The notes beneath the pieces are model-generated. The model did not search any database. It worked only from the letters and a program-made list of their open reading frames with translations, and was not told the DNA's origin. Positions 7,866-15,867 of a DNA stretch of 64,000 bases are shown here, in pieces; within the stretch, counting starts at the first letter, position 1; every line of letters starts with the position of its first letter. Location of the stretch: NCBI GenBank assembly GCA_900540085.1, contig UQEU01000004.1:62001-126000 (forward strand), read 5' to 3'. The translations under genes were made by a program, and so were the position numbers. The DNA is from an uncultured Eubacteriales bacterium. GTDB taxonomy: Bacteria > Bacillota > Clostridia > Oscillospirales > Acutalibacteraceae.

Positions 7866-8702
7866 TTAAGCAACAACACTAAAATAAAGAATTACAAGTG
7901 CTCCGAGAACTATTCTGTACCATCCGAACGCAGTAAAATCGTGTTTTTTGATATATCCAACCAAAAACTTGATGGCAAGAACCGAAACGACAAACGCCAC
8001 AACCATACCTATCAAAAGTATTATTACTTCTTCAACTGTATAGTTAAAGCCGAATTTCAACAATTTAAGAGCGCTTGCGCCTACCATTACGGGAACGGCA
8101 AGATAAAAAGTATATTCAGCCGCAACCTGTCTTGATATACCTATCATCAAAGCACCTAAAATGGTTGCTCCGCTTCGTGATGTTCCGGGAAAAACGGCAG
8201 CAATCAGTTGAAACATACCTATAATAAAAGCGGACTTATATGAAAGTTCTGCAATAGAACTTACTCCCGAACTTTTGCCCTTATTTAACTTTTCAATAAT
8301 TATAAAAGCTATACCGAAAACGATAAGCGTAACAGAAATAGTCTGCCAATTATAAAACAATTCGTCTATTTTATCGTCAAACAAAACACCGACTATTGCA
8401 GCAGGAACGCACGAAACTATTATCTTGCCCCACATCGACATCGTATCTTTTTTTACATAGAGTTTCTTTGTTCCCTCTTTCAGTCCAAACGGCAAAAGTT
8501 GCTTGAAATAGAGAACAACAACAGCCATTATTGCACCGAGTTGAATTACAACAAAAAACATTTCTTTAAATGCGTCGGAAACATTCAATTTGATAAATTC
8601 ATCTACAAGAATCATATGACCTGTGGAACTAATCGGCAGCCACTCGCTTATTCCTTCGACTATACCGAGAAAAATTACCTTTAATATTTCTATAAAATCC
8701 AT
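7866..8702 (-). CDS. uppP: Undecaprenyl-diphosphatase UppP (BacA)
   Basis: 278 residues, all membrane helices. UppP dephosphorylates undecaprenyl pyrophosphate to recycle the lipid carrier for peptidoglycan and other wall polymers, and gives bacitracin tolerance. Both active-site motifs are intact: GIVEGISEWLPISSTGH near the N terminus and FPGTSRSGATI near residue 170. The ATG at 8702 gives the canonical MDFIEILK start; the longer frame adds 17 residues with no homology. It is first in the uppP-phosphoesterase-gtrA unit. Confidence 0.95.
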   Translation of the reverse strand: MDFIEILKVIFLGIVEGISEWLPISSTGHMILVDEFIKLNVSDAFKEMFFVVIQLGAIMAVVVLYFKQLLPFGLKEGTKKLYVKKDTMSMWGKIIVSCVPAAIVGVLFDDKIDELFYNWQTISVTLIVFGIAFIIIEKLNKGKSSGVSSIAELSYKSAFIIGMFQLIAAVFPGTSRSGATILGALMIGISRQVAAEYTFYLAVPVMVGASALKLLKFGFNYTVEEVIILLIGMVVAFVVSVLAIKFLVGYIKKHDFTAFGWYRIVLGALVILYFSVVA

Positions 8703-8743
8703 AAAATCCAACTTTCTTAAATATTTATAACCTATACAATCAG

Positions 8744-8773
8744 AGTATATCACACCGTAAATTTCAAAGTAAA
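8744..8773 (-). promoter_or_regulatory. Promoter of uppP unit
   Basis: Minus-strand -35 TTTACT (8773-8768), 18-base spacer and -10 TATACT (8749-8744), about 40 bases before the uppP start. Confidence 0.6.
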
Positions 8774-8831
8774 CAATAATTTTAATGTTTTATATAGAAT
8801 TATGAAAGATTTTACCCGTTAATTACAATCA

Positions 8832-8860
8832 TTGAAATATCTTTACTGATTTATAATAAA
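8832..8860 (+). promoter_or_regulatory. Tentative promoter of the phage-like operon
   Basis: A TTGAAA is followed by TAATAA at 16 bases, with an overlapping TATAAT at the short spacing of 14. It is the only plausible promoter in the gap between uppP and the terminase genes, and it lies upstream of a terminator-like hairpin. The match is poor and the exact bases are approximate. Confidence 0.35.
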
Positions 8861-8883
8861 TATTTATCTCTTTTTATTTTCCG

Positions 8884-8907
8884 ATAGCCTATTGAGGCTA
8901 TTTTTTT
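8884..8907 (+). terminator. Terminator-like hairpin in the leader of the phage-like operon
   Basis: ATAGCCT and AGGCTAT pair around ATTG and are followed by seven T. There is no plus-strand gene upstream for it to terminate, so it sits in the leader of the phage-like operon, about 50 bases before the small terminase gene. It could act as an attenuator or block stray transcription into the operon. Confidence 0.6.
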
Positions 8908-8956
8908 ATGTTTTCGCCCGACCTTATGTAAGGGCTTTTACAAAAAGGAGGAAAAA

Positions 8957-9289
8957 ATGGCAAGAAAGAAAAAAAGCATTAAAGAAGAAGTGTGCGAAGG
9001 TTTAAAGCGCTTGGCTTTCGGAGATATTACAGACGCAGTCACTCTTCTTTTTGCAGACGACGACATCAGCAATGAAAAAATCAAATCTTTAGACCTGTTT
9101 TGCATAAGCGAAATTAAAAAAGCACGGGCAGGCGCAATGGAAATTAAATTTTTCGACAGGCAAAAGGCTCTTGAAAAACTTTTTGAACTATCATCTAAAG
9201 AAAGCAACGAAACTATGAGTTTTTATGCTGCTCTTGAAGAAAGTGCCAAATCGGCAAACAAACTTTTTGGAGATGAACCAAATGAGTAA
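8957..9289 (+). CDS. Phage terminase small subunit-like protein (XtmA position)
   Basis: 110 residues, first gene of the phage-like operon. Small terminases bind the packaging start site and hand DNA to the large subunit. The protein is short, charged and helical (EVCEGLKRLAFGDITDAV; AGAMEIKFFDRQKALEKLFEL), a pattern seen in small proteins preceding PBSX-type large terminases. The helix-turn-helix of classical small terminases is not obvious, so the call rests mainly on position. A strong AGGAGG precedes the ATG, and its stop overlaps the large terminase start. Confidence 0.6.
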   Translation: MARKKKSIKEEVCEGLKRLAFGDITDAVTLLFADDDISNEKIKSLDLFCISEIKKARAGAMEIKFFDRQKALEKLFELSSKESNETMSFYAALEESAKSANKLFGDEPNE

Positions 9290-10547
9290 TTCCTTCAAAG
9301 CCTTTTCCGAAAAACAGCTTGCCGTGCTTACTTGGTGGTGCAGTGAAAGTAAAATGAAAAACAAAAACGGAATTATCTGCGACGGTGCAGTACGAAGCGG
9401 AAAAACTCTTTGTATGAGCATTTCTTTCATCGGTTGGGCATTTTACTATTTTTCCGACACATCTTTTGCAATGTGCGGAAAAACCATCTCGTCTCTAAGG
9501 CGAAATGTAATCACTCCCCTTATTTCAAATCTTCAGCAACTCGGTTTCGACTGCAAAGAAGTGATTAGCAGAAACTATATTGAAATATCAAAAGGCAATA
9601 TAACAAACAGATTTTATCTTTTCGGAGGAAAAGACGAATCTTCTGCATCACTTATTCAAGGTATGACTTTAGGCGGTGTTCTTTTCGACGAAGTTGCACT
9701 TATGCCCCGTTCATTTGTCGAACAGGCTCTTGCAAGATGTTCTGTCAGCGGCTCGAAATTTTGGTTCAACTGCAACCCCGAGAATCCTTATCATTGGTTC
9801 TATACGGAATGGATAAAAAAGAAAAAAGAAAAAAATATGCTCTACATTCATTTTCGTATGGAGGACAACCCTTCTTTGTCAAAGCAAATTTTAGCGAGAT
9901 ACAAAAGCCTTTACAGCGGTGCATTTTACGAACGGTTTATCAACGGAAAATGGGTGGCGGCAGACGGTCTTGTGTACCCTATGTTCAGTGCGGAAAAGCA
10001 CATAGTAAAAAATCCCGAAAGCAGTAACTTTGAAGAATACTATATGTCCTGCGACTACGGAACGGTAAACCCTTTTTCTCTCGGATTGTGGGGGAAAAAA
10101 GACGGCGTTTGGTACAGAATTGATGAATACTATCATTCTTCAAGGGACTGCGGTGTGCAAAAAACCGACGAGGAATACTACGAAAGTTTAAAGGAACTTG
10201 CAAAAGGAAAAAACATAACAGCCGTAATAGTTGACCCGAGCGCAGCAAGTTTCATTGAAACAATCAGCAGGCACAATGAATTTACCGTTATCAAAGCAGA
10301 CAACGATGTGATGAGTGGCATTAACAAAGTTTGTTCTGCACTTAAAGAAAATAAACTTAAAATTTGCGAATGCTGTACAGACGCAATACGAGAGTTTTCA
10401 ATATACAGATGGGACAACGGAATAAAAAAAGACGCTCCCAAAAAAGAAAACGATCACGCAATGGACGATATACGGTACTTCGTCAGCACTGTCGTATCAA
10501 AAAACAACGACGACTTTCTTTTCTCATTTTCCGTTGAAAGAAAATGA
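9282..10547 (+). CDS. Phage terminase large subunit (PBSX XtmB-like)
   Basis: 421 residues. This ATPase/nuclease packages DNA into the prohead. The ATPase domain has Walker A GAVRSGKT near residue 40 and Walker B VLFDEVAL near residue 140. The C-terminal RNase H-like nuclease domain carries acidic motifs YMSCDYGTVNP, AVIVDPSAASF and the final NDHAMDDIRYF. All catalytic elements look intact. The start at 9282 follows GGAG and overlaps the preceding stop by eight bases; two upstream in-frame starts lack a site. Length fits PBSX-family enzymes. Confidence 0.9.
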   Translation: MSNSFKAFSEKQLAVLTWWCSESKMKNKNGIICDGAVRSGKTLCMSISFIGWAFYYFSDTSFAMCGKTISSLRRNVITPLISNLQQLGFDCKEVISRNYIEISKGNITNRFYLFGGKDESSASLIQGMTLGGVLFDEVALMPRSFVEQALARCSVSGSKFWFNCNPENPYHWFYTEWIKKKKEKNMLYIHFRMEDNPSLSKQILARYKSLYSGAFYERFINGKWVAADGLVYPMFSAEKHIVKNPESSNFEEYYMSCDYGTVNPFSLGLWGKKDGVWYRIDEYYHSSRDCGVQKTDEEYYESLKELAKGKNITAVIVDPSAASFIETISRHNEFTVIKADNDVMSGINKVCSALKENKLKICECCTDAIREFSIYRWDNGIKKDAPKKENDHAMDDIRYFVSTVVSKNNDDFLFSFSVERK

Positions 10548-10571
10548 CACTAAAACAAAGGAGGATAAAAC

Positions 10572-11711
10572 TTGAAACTGAAAATGCCGCACAAAAAAAG
10601 AGAAACAACAGGTGTAACCTCTGTACAAACAGGCAGCTGCAACAACCATCCGTTTTGCGAACTGACAAGTTACACCCCGCTTTCCGACTGTTCGTCAAGA
10701 ATATATAAATCGCTTCGTGAAGCAGTGCCGATTATTGACTCTGCCATATATAAACTTATGCGACTTACTCTTGACTTCAAACTTGAAACAGGAAACAAAA
10801 ATCTGGACGAATTTCTGCAAAACTCGCTCAACTCAATAAATGTAGGAGGAAACAGGCAAGGCATTCACTCTTTTATCGCCTCGTATTTTGAGCAACTTCT
10901 GACATACGGAACTGCAATAGGAGAAATGGTAATTGCCAACGATACTTTGGTAGCACTTTACAACGGAGAACTCGACTGCATTGAAGCGAAACCGTCCGAA
11001 AACGGTCTTGACATAGACTTTTTCAACACATCATCAGGTACGAATGTGCCGATTACAAACACAAAATGCATTTTATTTTCAGTATTAAATCCACAACCCG
11101 GAGAGATTACGGGGACAAGCCTTTTGAAAGGATTGCCTTTTGTTTCAGACATATTAATGAAAATCTACAACACAATAGGAAACAACTGGGAAAGAGCAGG
11201 AAATCTGCGATACGCCGTCACATACAAACCGTCAAACGACGCAAGTGACAAGGCATTTGCAAAAGAAAGGGCACAACAAATGGCTGAACAGTGGAAAGAC
11301 GCAATGCAGAGCAAGGCCGTCAAAGACTTTGTGGCAGTCGGAGATGTTTCTATAAAAGTAATCGGTTCAGACAGTCAAATTATGGACAGTGAAATTCCTG
11401 TCAGACAACTTCTTGAACAAATAGTTGCAAAAACAGGACTTGCTCCGTATATGTTTGGTCTTTCTTGGTCAACAACTGAAAGAATGAGCATGGAACAGGC
11501 AGATATACTTACCTCTGAACTGAAAAGTTACAGAAGAACACTCACTCCCGTAATAGACAAAATTGCCAACACCCTTCTGTTACTTGAGGGATACGCACCT
11601 GTCGCCCACACCGTGTGGAACGACATTACACTTCGTGATGAAACAGAACTTGCACGAGCCGAGCTTTACAAAGCTCAGGCAGAAAAACTGCGAAAGGAGA
11701 TTGAAGTTTGA
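10572..11711 (+). CDS. Phage portal protein
   Basis: 379 residues. The portal forms the dodecameric ring through which DNA enters the head. Similar features: IYKSLREAVPIIDSAIYKLMRL near the N terminus, FEQLLTYGTAIGEMVI, GNNWERAGNLRYAV, and the C-terminal LAPYMFGLSWSTTERMSMEQADIL typical of SPP1/PBSX-type portals. Translation starts at TTG 10572 after a strong GGAGG. It lies between the large terminase and the protease, the standard head-gene order, and overlaps the protease start by four bases. Confidence 0.85.
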   Translation: MKLKMPHKKRETTGVTSVQTGSCNNHPFCELTSYTPLSDCSSRIYKSLREAVPIIDSAIYKLMRLTLDFKLETGNKNLDEFLQNSLNSINVGGNRQGIHSFIASYFEQLLTYGTAIGEMVIANDTLVALYNGELDCIEAKPSENGLDIDFFNTSSGTNVPITNTKCILFSVLNPQPGEITGTSLLKGLPFVSDILMKIYNTIGNNWERAGNLRYAVTYKPSNDASDKAFAKERAQQMAEQWKDAMQSKAVKDFVAVGDVSIKVIGSDSQIMDSEIPVRQLLEQIVAKTGLAPYMFGLSWSTTERMSMEQADILTSELKSYRRTLTPVIDKIANTLLLLEGYAPVAHTVWNDITLRDETELARAELYKAQAEKLRKEIEV

Positions 11712-12637
11712 ACGAAAAAGAAAACGAACAGGAGATTGAATTAATCAGACAATACACTCAAAAAGAAATATCGCAAGATGACATTTACACATTTAATGTT
11801 CAGCTTTGCAACAATGATATTGACAGAGACGGAGAAAGGTTTTCCGTTGAAACACTCAAGCAACTTGCAAAACTTTTTAAAGGAAAAACCGGAATTTTTG
11901 ACCATTCAATGAAAGCAGAAAATCAAAAAGCAAGAATTTTTGACGCTTGGGTTGAAAAATCAAACGACAAAAAAACTGTTGACGGAAAAGATTTTTACCT
12001 GCTTAAAGCAAAGGCATATATGGTAAAAAGTGATGAAAACAAAAACCTTATACGAGAAATAGAAGCGGGAATTAAAAAAGAGGTTTCCGTATCGTGCAAA
12101 ACAGAAAAAAGCATTTGTTCAATTTGCGGTGCAGACAGATACAAAACCCGCTGCGAGCATATAAGAGGACGAGTATATAAAAACAAAACCTGTTATTTTA
12201 CTCTTGAAAATGCAACTGACGCTTATGAATGGAGTTTTGTTGCCGTACCCGCTCAAAGAGAAGCCGGCGTTACAAAAAGTTATGCTCAATTTGAAACAGA
12301 TTTCAAAAATTTCAAAAACATTTCCGAAGAAGAAATTACAATTTCAAAAGAAACAGCAAAAAGCATTGCCGAAAAAATCGAAAAACTTGAAAAAGAAAAC
12401 ACTTTCATCAACGAGTACAGACAGGAACTTGCAAAGGATATTTTAAAATATTTTTCTGCAAATCTGCCTGAAATGAACATTGAAACAATCGCTTCCGTCA
12501 CAAACATTATGACGACAAAAGAAATGTCGGATTTCAGAAACGCCATCAAAAAGAAAAATGCAAAAGTTTCGGCAAAATCACAACTTATGCCCGAAATTAA
12601 AAAAACATCAACCAAATATTCACAATTTAAAATTTAG
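11708..12637 (+). CDS. Prohead protease with scaffold-like tail (XkdF-like)
   Basis: 309 residues from a TTG start overlapping the portal stop (TTGA). The first 190 residues look like an XkdF/assemblin-type serine protease: NDIDRDGERFSVETL, then FDHS with a likely catalytic His, and EVSVSCK with a likely nucleophilic Ser. Between them and ATDAYEWSFVAVPAQ is a Cys-rich insert CSICG...CEH that may bind zinc. Residues 210-309 are a charged coiled coil, as expected of a fused scaffold removed during capsid maturation. Catalytic residues are assigned by pattern only. Confidence 0.7.
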   Translation: MNEKENEQEIELIRQYTQKEISQDDIYTFNVQLCNNDIDRDGERFSVETLKQLAKLFKGKTGIFDHSMKAENQKARIFDAWVEKSNDKKTVDGKDFYLLKAKAYMVKSDENKNLIREIEAGIKKEVSVSCKTEKSICSICGADRYKTRCEHIRGRVYKNKTCYFTLENATDAYEWSFVAVPAQREAGVTKSYAQFETDFKNFKNISEEEITISKETAKSIAEKIEKLEKENTFINEYRQELAKDILKYFSANLPEMNIETIASVTNIMTTKEMSDFRNAIKKKNAKVSAKSQLMPEIKKTSTKYSQFKI

Positions 12638-12648
12638 GAGGAAAAAAC

Positions 12649-12996
12649 ATGGATAAAGATATTTCATTTAACGGCATTGACACAAAAATAATCACATTTT
12701 ACGGTCCAAAAACAAACAAAGGCGACCTCGTAAAAATCACAGAGAACTGCAAAGTTGAAAAATGCGGCGATGACGATGAATTTATCGGTATTGTCGTTTC
12801 AAAAAGAGGCGACTATGTAGGTGTGCAAACAAGCGGATATGCAGAACTTCCAAGTACACCGTCTGCATTTACTTACGGATATGAAAAAATGTCTTCAACG
12901 GGAAGCAACGGCATTCAAAAATCCGAAACGGCATTAAAACCTCGTCTCGTTGTAAAAAAAGACTCTATAAGAGATATTGTCGGAATTATACTTTGA
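12649..12996 (+). CDS. Capsid decoration/cement-like protein
   Basis: 115 residues, beta-rich, with a Gly-rich pattern (FYGPKTNKGDLVKITENCKV; FIGIVVSKRGDYVGVQTSGYAELP). It resembles the DUF2190 type of small head proteins that stabilise capsids, and its place between protease and capsid genes fits. GGAGG precedes the ATG. The call is by position and composition; a head fibre or other head protein is possible. Confidence 0.6.
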   Translation: MDKDISFNGIDTKIITFYGPKTNKGDLVKITENCKVEKCGDDDEFIGIVVSKRGDYVGVQTSGYAELPSTPSAFTYGYEKMSSTGSNGIQKSETALKPRLVVKKDSIRDIVGIIL

Positions 12997-13028
12997 TTTA
13001 CAAAAAATGAAAAAGGAGATTTACTACT

Positions 13029-14015
13029 ATGAGTTTTGAAAACATTAAACTTGAAAAAGGACTTTATACAACAACAAAAGGATTTTCCGCTTCGCTCGAA
13101 GAACTTGACCCGTCGGAAAACTATATCGGCACCGATTTTGAAGGTCTTGACGCATTTCAGCGTCAGCTTAAAAGATTTGACATTAAAATCAGCGGAAACG
13201 GTTCAGACAAAGTCGAAAAATTTTTCTCTACAACCGACTCTGCGGCACTCTTTCCGGAATATATTTCACGAGCTGTAAGACAAGGTATTGAAGAGTGTGA
13301 TGTTTTGTCAAGAATAGTTGCAACTACAACAGAAATCAACTCTTTAGATTACAGAGCAGTTAGCAGTGTTTCCGAAGATGATGACAAGAAGCCGAAATTT
13401 GTTGCAGAAGGTGCATTTATTCCCGAAACAAGAATTGAAACAAAAGACACAGTTGTTTCTTTGAAAAAAAGAGGAAGGATGCTTGTTTCTTCTTACGAAG
13501 CAATCAAATACCAACATCTTGACCTTTTCACAATCACACTTAAACAAATCGGCAAGCAAATTGCCCTTGCGTTCTTAAAAGACGCTATTGAAGAATTGAA
13601 AAAGCCGGGTGCAAAAACCATTTCATGCCCTGTCGAAGACCCTATCTCAAGCGGATTTTTAAACGCTTGGATTAAACTTAAACCATACAATATGACTACA
13701 ATCATAGGCAACCACTCAACTGCCGAATATGTTTTGAGTTCAAGCGAATTCCAAGACTCTGTTTCAGGTCTTAATTTCAACGCAACAGGAAAAATGATTA
13801 CACCACTCGGTGCAGAATACATTACAACCAACGCCACCTCGATTGACGGACTTGTCGCATTTGATAAAAACTGTGCGCTTGAAATGATTAAAGCGGGCGG
13901 TATTCAAACAGAATTTGACAAACTCATTGACAGACAACTTGAAAGAGCGGCAATTACAACAACGGCAGGTTTCTCAAGAATTTTTGACGACGCAGTTGTA
14001 ATTATCGGCGAGTAA
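13029..14015 (+). CDS. Major capsid protein (HK97-like fold, XkdG-like)
   Basis: 328 residues. The protein has the layout of HK97-type capsid proteins: an N-terminal arm, then LFPEYISRAVRQGIEECDVLSRIV, the E-loop region with KPKFVAEGAFIPETRIETKDTVVSLKK trimmed here to its first parts, RGRMLVSSYEAI, and a C-terminal A/P domain (TIIGNHSTAEYVL; ITPLGAEYITT; LVAFDKNCALEMI). The catalytic Lys-Asn cross-link cannot be judged. AAGGAG precedes the ATG. A strong hairpin follows the gene, which may protect its mRNA end. Confidence 0.85.
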   Translation: MSFENIKLEKGLYTTTKGFSASLEELDPSENYIGTDFEGLDAFQRQLKRFDIKISGNGSDKVEKFFSTTDSAALFPEYISRAVRQGIEECDVLSRIVATTTEINSLDYRAVSSVSEDDDKKPKFVAEGAFIPETRIETKDTVVSLKKRGRMLVSSYEAIKYQHLDLFTITLKQIGKQIALAFLKDAIEELKKPGAKTISCPVEDPISSGFLNAWIKLKPYNMTTIIGNHSTAEYVLSSSEFQDSVSGLNFNATGKMITPLGAEYITTNATSIDGLVAFDKNCALEMIKAGGIQTEFDKLIDRQLERAAITTTAGFSRIFDDAVVIIGE

Positions 14016-14081
14016 TAAAAATTAAAAATACAAACAAGGACTGTCGAACACAATTATGTTCGCTTTCCCTGTCCCAAACGA

Positions 14082-14111
14082 AAGGCATATTGCATCTTTG
14101 CAATATGCCTT
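14082..14111 (+). promoter_or_regulatory. Hairpin between capsid and connector genes
   Basis: AAGGCATATTGCA and TGCAATATGCCTT form a 13-bp perfect stem around TCTT. The AAAGGAG ribosome site of the next gene follows at once, and there is no T-run, so it is not a typical terminator. It may stabilise the capsid mRNA 3' end, be an RNase III processing site, or lower distal expression. Confidence 0.65.
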
Positions 14112-14127
14112 GAAGAAAGGAGAAGGC

Positions 14128-14487
14128 ATGGAACTCAACGAGATTAAAAAAATCATCATTTCAATGGGCGGTTTTGACATTGATGAACTTACGCAATACG
14201 AAAACATAATCAAAAGTTCATACGACAGCATAATCTCAAGGTTAAAAGACAAATCATATAAATCGGATATGAAAATACTGAACTATGCTGCTGCGAGTGC
14301 GTACTATACAATTTCTTTGTGCGAAGCGTCAAAAGACGGATTTACAACATTTACAGCCGGTGACATTACAATCAAAACGACTACCCAGCTTACAGAATAC
14401 GCAAAAGAAATGCTTAACATTGCCGAAAGGAACTGCAAAAGCATGATTTCAGACGATTTTGATACTTTTGCCTTTTTCGGTGTGTAA
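14128..14487 (+). CDS. Phage head-tail connector-like protein (XkdH position)
   Basis: 119 residues, largely helical (ELNEIKKIIISMGGFDID; ILNYAAASAYYTISL), then FTAGDITIKTTTQLTEYAKEML. It lies right after the capsid gene, where gp6-like connector proteins are encoded. AAAGGAGAAGG precedes the ATG at 14128; the frame is open upstream across the hairpin but lacks a site there. Family membership is not certain. Confidence 0.55.
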   Translation: MELNEIKKIIISMGGFDIDELTQYENIIKSSYDSIISRLKDKSYKSDMKILNYAAASAYYTISLCEASKDGFTTFTAGDITIKTTTQLTEYAKEMLNIAERNCKSMISDDFDTFAFFGV

Positions 14488-14489
14488 AA

Positions 14490-14849
14490 ATGAATAAATC
14501 AAAACAAATAAAAAGAGCATTAAATATTTGTGGCAAAAAAGCAAAAATTGTTGACGCAAACTTTGAAAGCGAATTCTACAACTGTATCATTTCGTCCACT
14601 TGGCGAAGAAATAAAACAAACTTTGAGCCGGACAAAACCGATTCCAGCTTTATGCAAAAGGATTTCTATGTTTTCATTGCACCGTTTGATATGAATATAA
14701 TGGAAATTTCAAATGAAGCACATATAGAATGTATGGGCGACAAATTTGTATTCAAGAAAAAAGAACCTTATGTCGTGGATAATATCGTTCAATTTTATTG
14801 GGGAATTTTAAGAATTTGTACGGAGGACAAAGATGGATTTTTTGAATGA
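14490..14849 (+). CDS. Small phage neck protein (XkdI position)
   Basis: 119 residues, mixed alpha/beta (SEFYNCIISSTWRRNK; DFYVFIAPFDMNIMEISNEA; KKEPYVVDNIVQFYWGILRI). No family is recognised with certainty. Its position between connector-like genes makes a head-completion or stopper protein likely. The start lies two bases after the previous stop with a poor ribosome site, so translation is probably coupled. Its end overlaps the next start by 17 bases. Confidence 0.5.
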   Translation: MNKSKQIKRALNICGKKAKIVDANFESEFYNCIISSTWRRNKTNFEPDKTDSSFMQKDFYVFIAPFDMNIMEISNEAHIECMGDKFVFKKKEPYVVDNIVQFYWGILRICTEDKDGFFE

Positions 14850-15258
14850 CGCAATTACAGAAATAGAACAGACAATTTCAAAAAATGAGTTTTTAAATAA
14901 AAACACAAAAATAACGGCTTCTTTTCCCGGTAAAACGCTGCCGACCGAACTGAAAAAACATATCGTCTGCATCGGAATTAAAAATCTTCGTGTGGAAAAC
15001 ACGGCTATCGGAGAAAGCAAAAAAACCGTTTCGGCGACTTTCAACATTAAAATTTACACACCGTTTTCAAGAGGAAGTGCTGAAAAAAGGCGTGTTTGTG
15101 CCGAAATCACAAAAGAACTCAACAAAAACGGATTTTTTACACAGTGCGAATGGTTTGACTCCTTTGCGGATATAAACAGTTGCTGCTATATATGTGAGTC
15201 TTCTTTTGAAAAAGAGGGCGAAATAGATTTTGAGGAGGAGTTTTATGGAACAAAATGA
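14833..15258 (+). CDS. Phage tail completion/neck-like protein (XkdJ position)
   Basis: 141 residues. An N-terminal helix (LNDAITEIEQTISKNEF) is followed by a beta-rich core (TVSATFNIKIYTPFS; RRVCAEITKELNKNGFF), the general plan of tail-terminator or neck proteins. GGAGG precedes the ATG, inside the end of the previous gene. It is the last gene before the place where tail sheath, tube and tape measure would sit in PBSX-type phages. Confidence 0.5.
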   Translation: MDFLNDAITEIEQTISKNEFLNKNTKITASFPGKTLPTELKKHIVCIGIKNLRVENTAIGESKKTVSATFNIKIYTPFSRGSAEKRRVCAEITKELNKNGFFTQCEWFDSFADINSCCYICESSFEKEGEIDFEEEFYGTK

Positions 15259-15346
15259 AATTACCGAAAAAGCAAGAGAAATATCCGAAATTATGATGCT
15301 TGACTCAAGAAGATATTTTTCAACGGTCACGGAGGACGAAGAATGA
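15245..15346 (+). CDS. 33-residue ORF at the missing-tail junction
   Basis: Starts at ATG 15245 after a strong GAGGAG, inside the end of the previous gene, and its TGA overlaps the next ATG (ATGA at 15343-15346). The peptide begins MEQNEITEKAREISEIMM and contains DSRRY near its end. It is the only reading frame between the neck-like gene and the LysM gene. It could be a remnant of a tail-assembly chaperone of the lost block, a coupling peptide, or a small structural protein. No function can be assigned. Confidence 0.5.
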   Translation: MEQNEITEKAREISEIMMLDSRRYFSTVTEDEE

Positions 15347-15867
15347 AAAGCGTACGACTCAAATACAAAGATTACGCCTTTCCGAAAAATCCGAAAAGTA
15401 TAGTCATCACTTCGTCAAAGCATCTGTCGGAAAATAAAATTAACGGTTATCGCACACAGACAACGGAAATCTGCAAAAATCCATGTATTATAACCGTTTC
15501 GGGTGAAATCACTCAAAACATAAATGAAGAAACGGAAAAACTCAAAAAACTTCAAAATGAAAAAAACAGCGGATTTTTGCAAATTCCTTACGCTGACACA
15601 TACGATGCATTCTTTGAAAAAATCGAATTCAAAATATCGGCAAACAGCGAGAAAGTCATATACAATGCCATATTCAGAGAAAATCAAAAAGAAAAACTCG
15701 ACACCGTAAAAATAACGAAAACAACTGTTTTAAAAGACGAAAATCTTTTTGACATATCTGCAAGAACAGGTGTGAGCGTTGAAAATCTAATTGAAATCAA
15801 CAACCTAAAATCACCTTTTGACATTAAAGAAAATCAGGAAGTTATACTATATGAAAGCACTTTTTAA
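15343..15867 (+). CDS. Phage baseplate LysM-domain protein (XkdP-like)
   Basis: 174 residues. An N-terminal beta domain (RLKYKDYAFPKNPKSI; CIITVSGEIT) is followed by a C-terminal LysM domain (DENLFDISARTGVSVENL, then NNLKSPFDIKENQEVIL). XkdP-like proteins sit in the tail hub and are thought to bind peptidoglycan. The ATG overlaps the stop of the 33-residue ORF, with GGAGG upstream. In PBSX this gene follows the tape measure gene; here it follows the neck genes directly. Confidence 0.75.
   Translation: MKSVRLKYKDYAFPKNPKSIVITSSKHLSENKINGYRTQTTEICKNPCIITVSGEITQNINEETEKLKKLQNEKNSGFLQIPYADTYDAFFEKIEFKISANSEKVIYNAIFRENQKEKLDTVKITKTTVLKDENLFDISARTGVSVENLIEINNLKSPFDIKENQEVILYESTF

Noticed and set aside
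9737..10027. Open frames inside the large terminase and other genes on either strand
   Set aside because: They overlap genes with clear domains, lack ribosome sites and show no protein features; treated as shadows.
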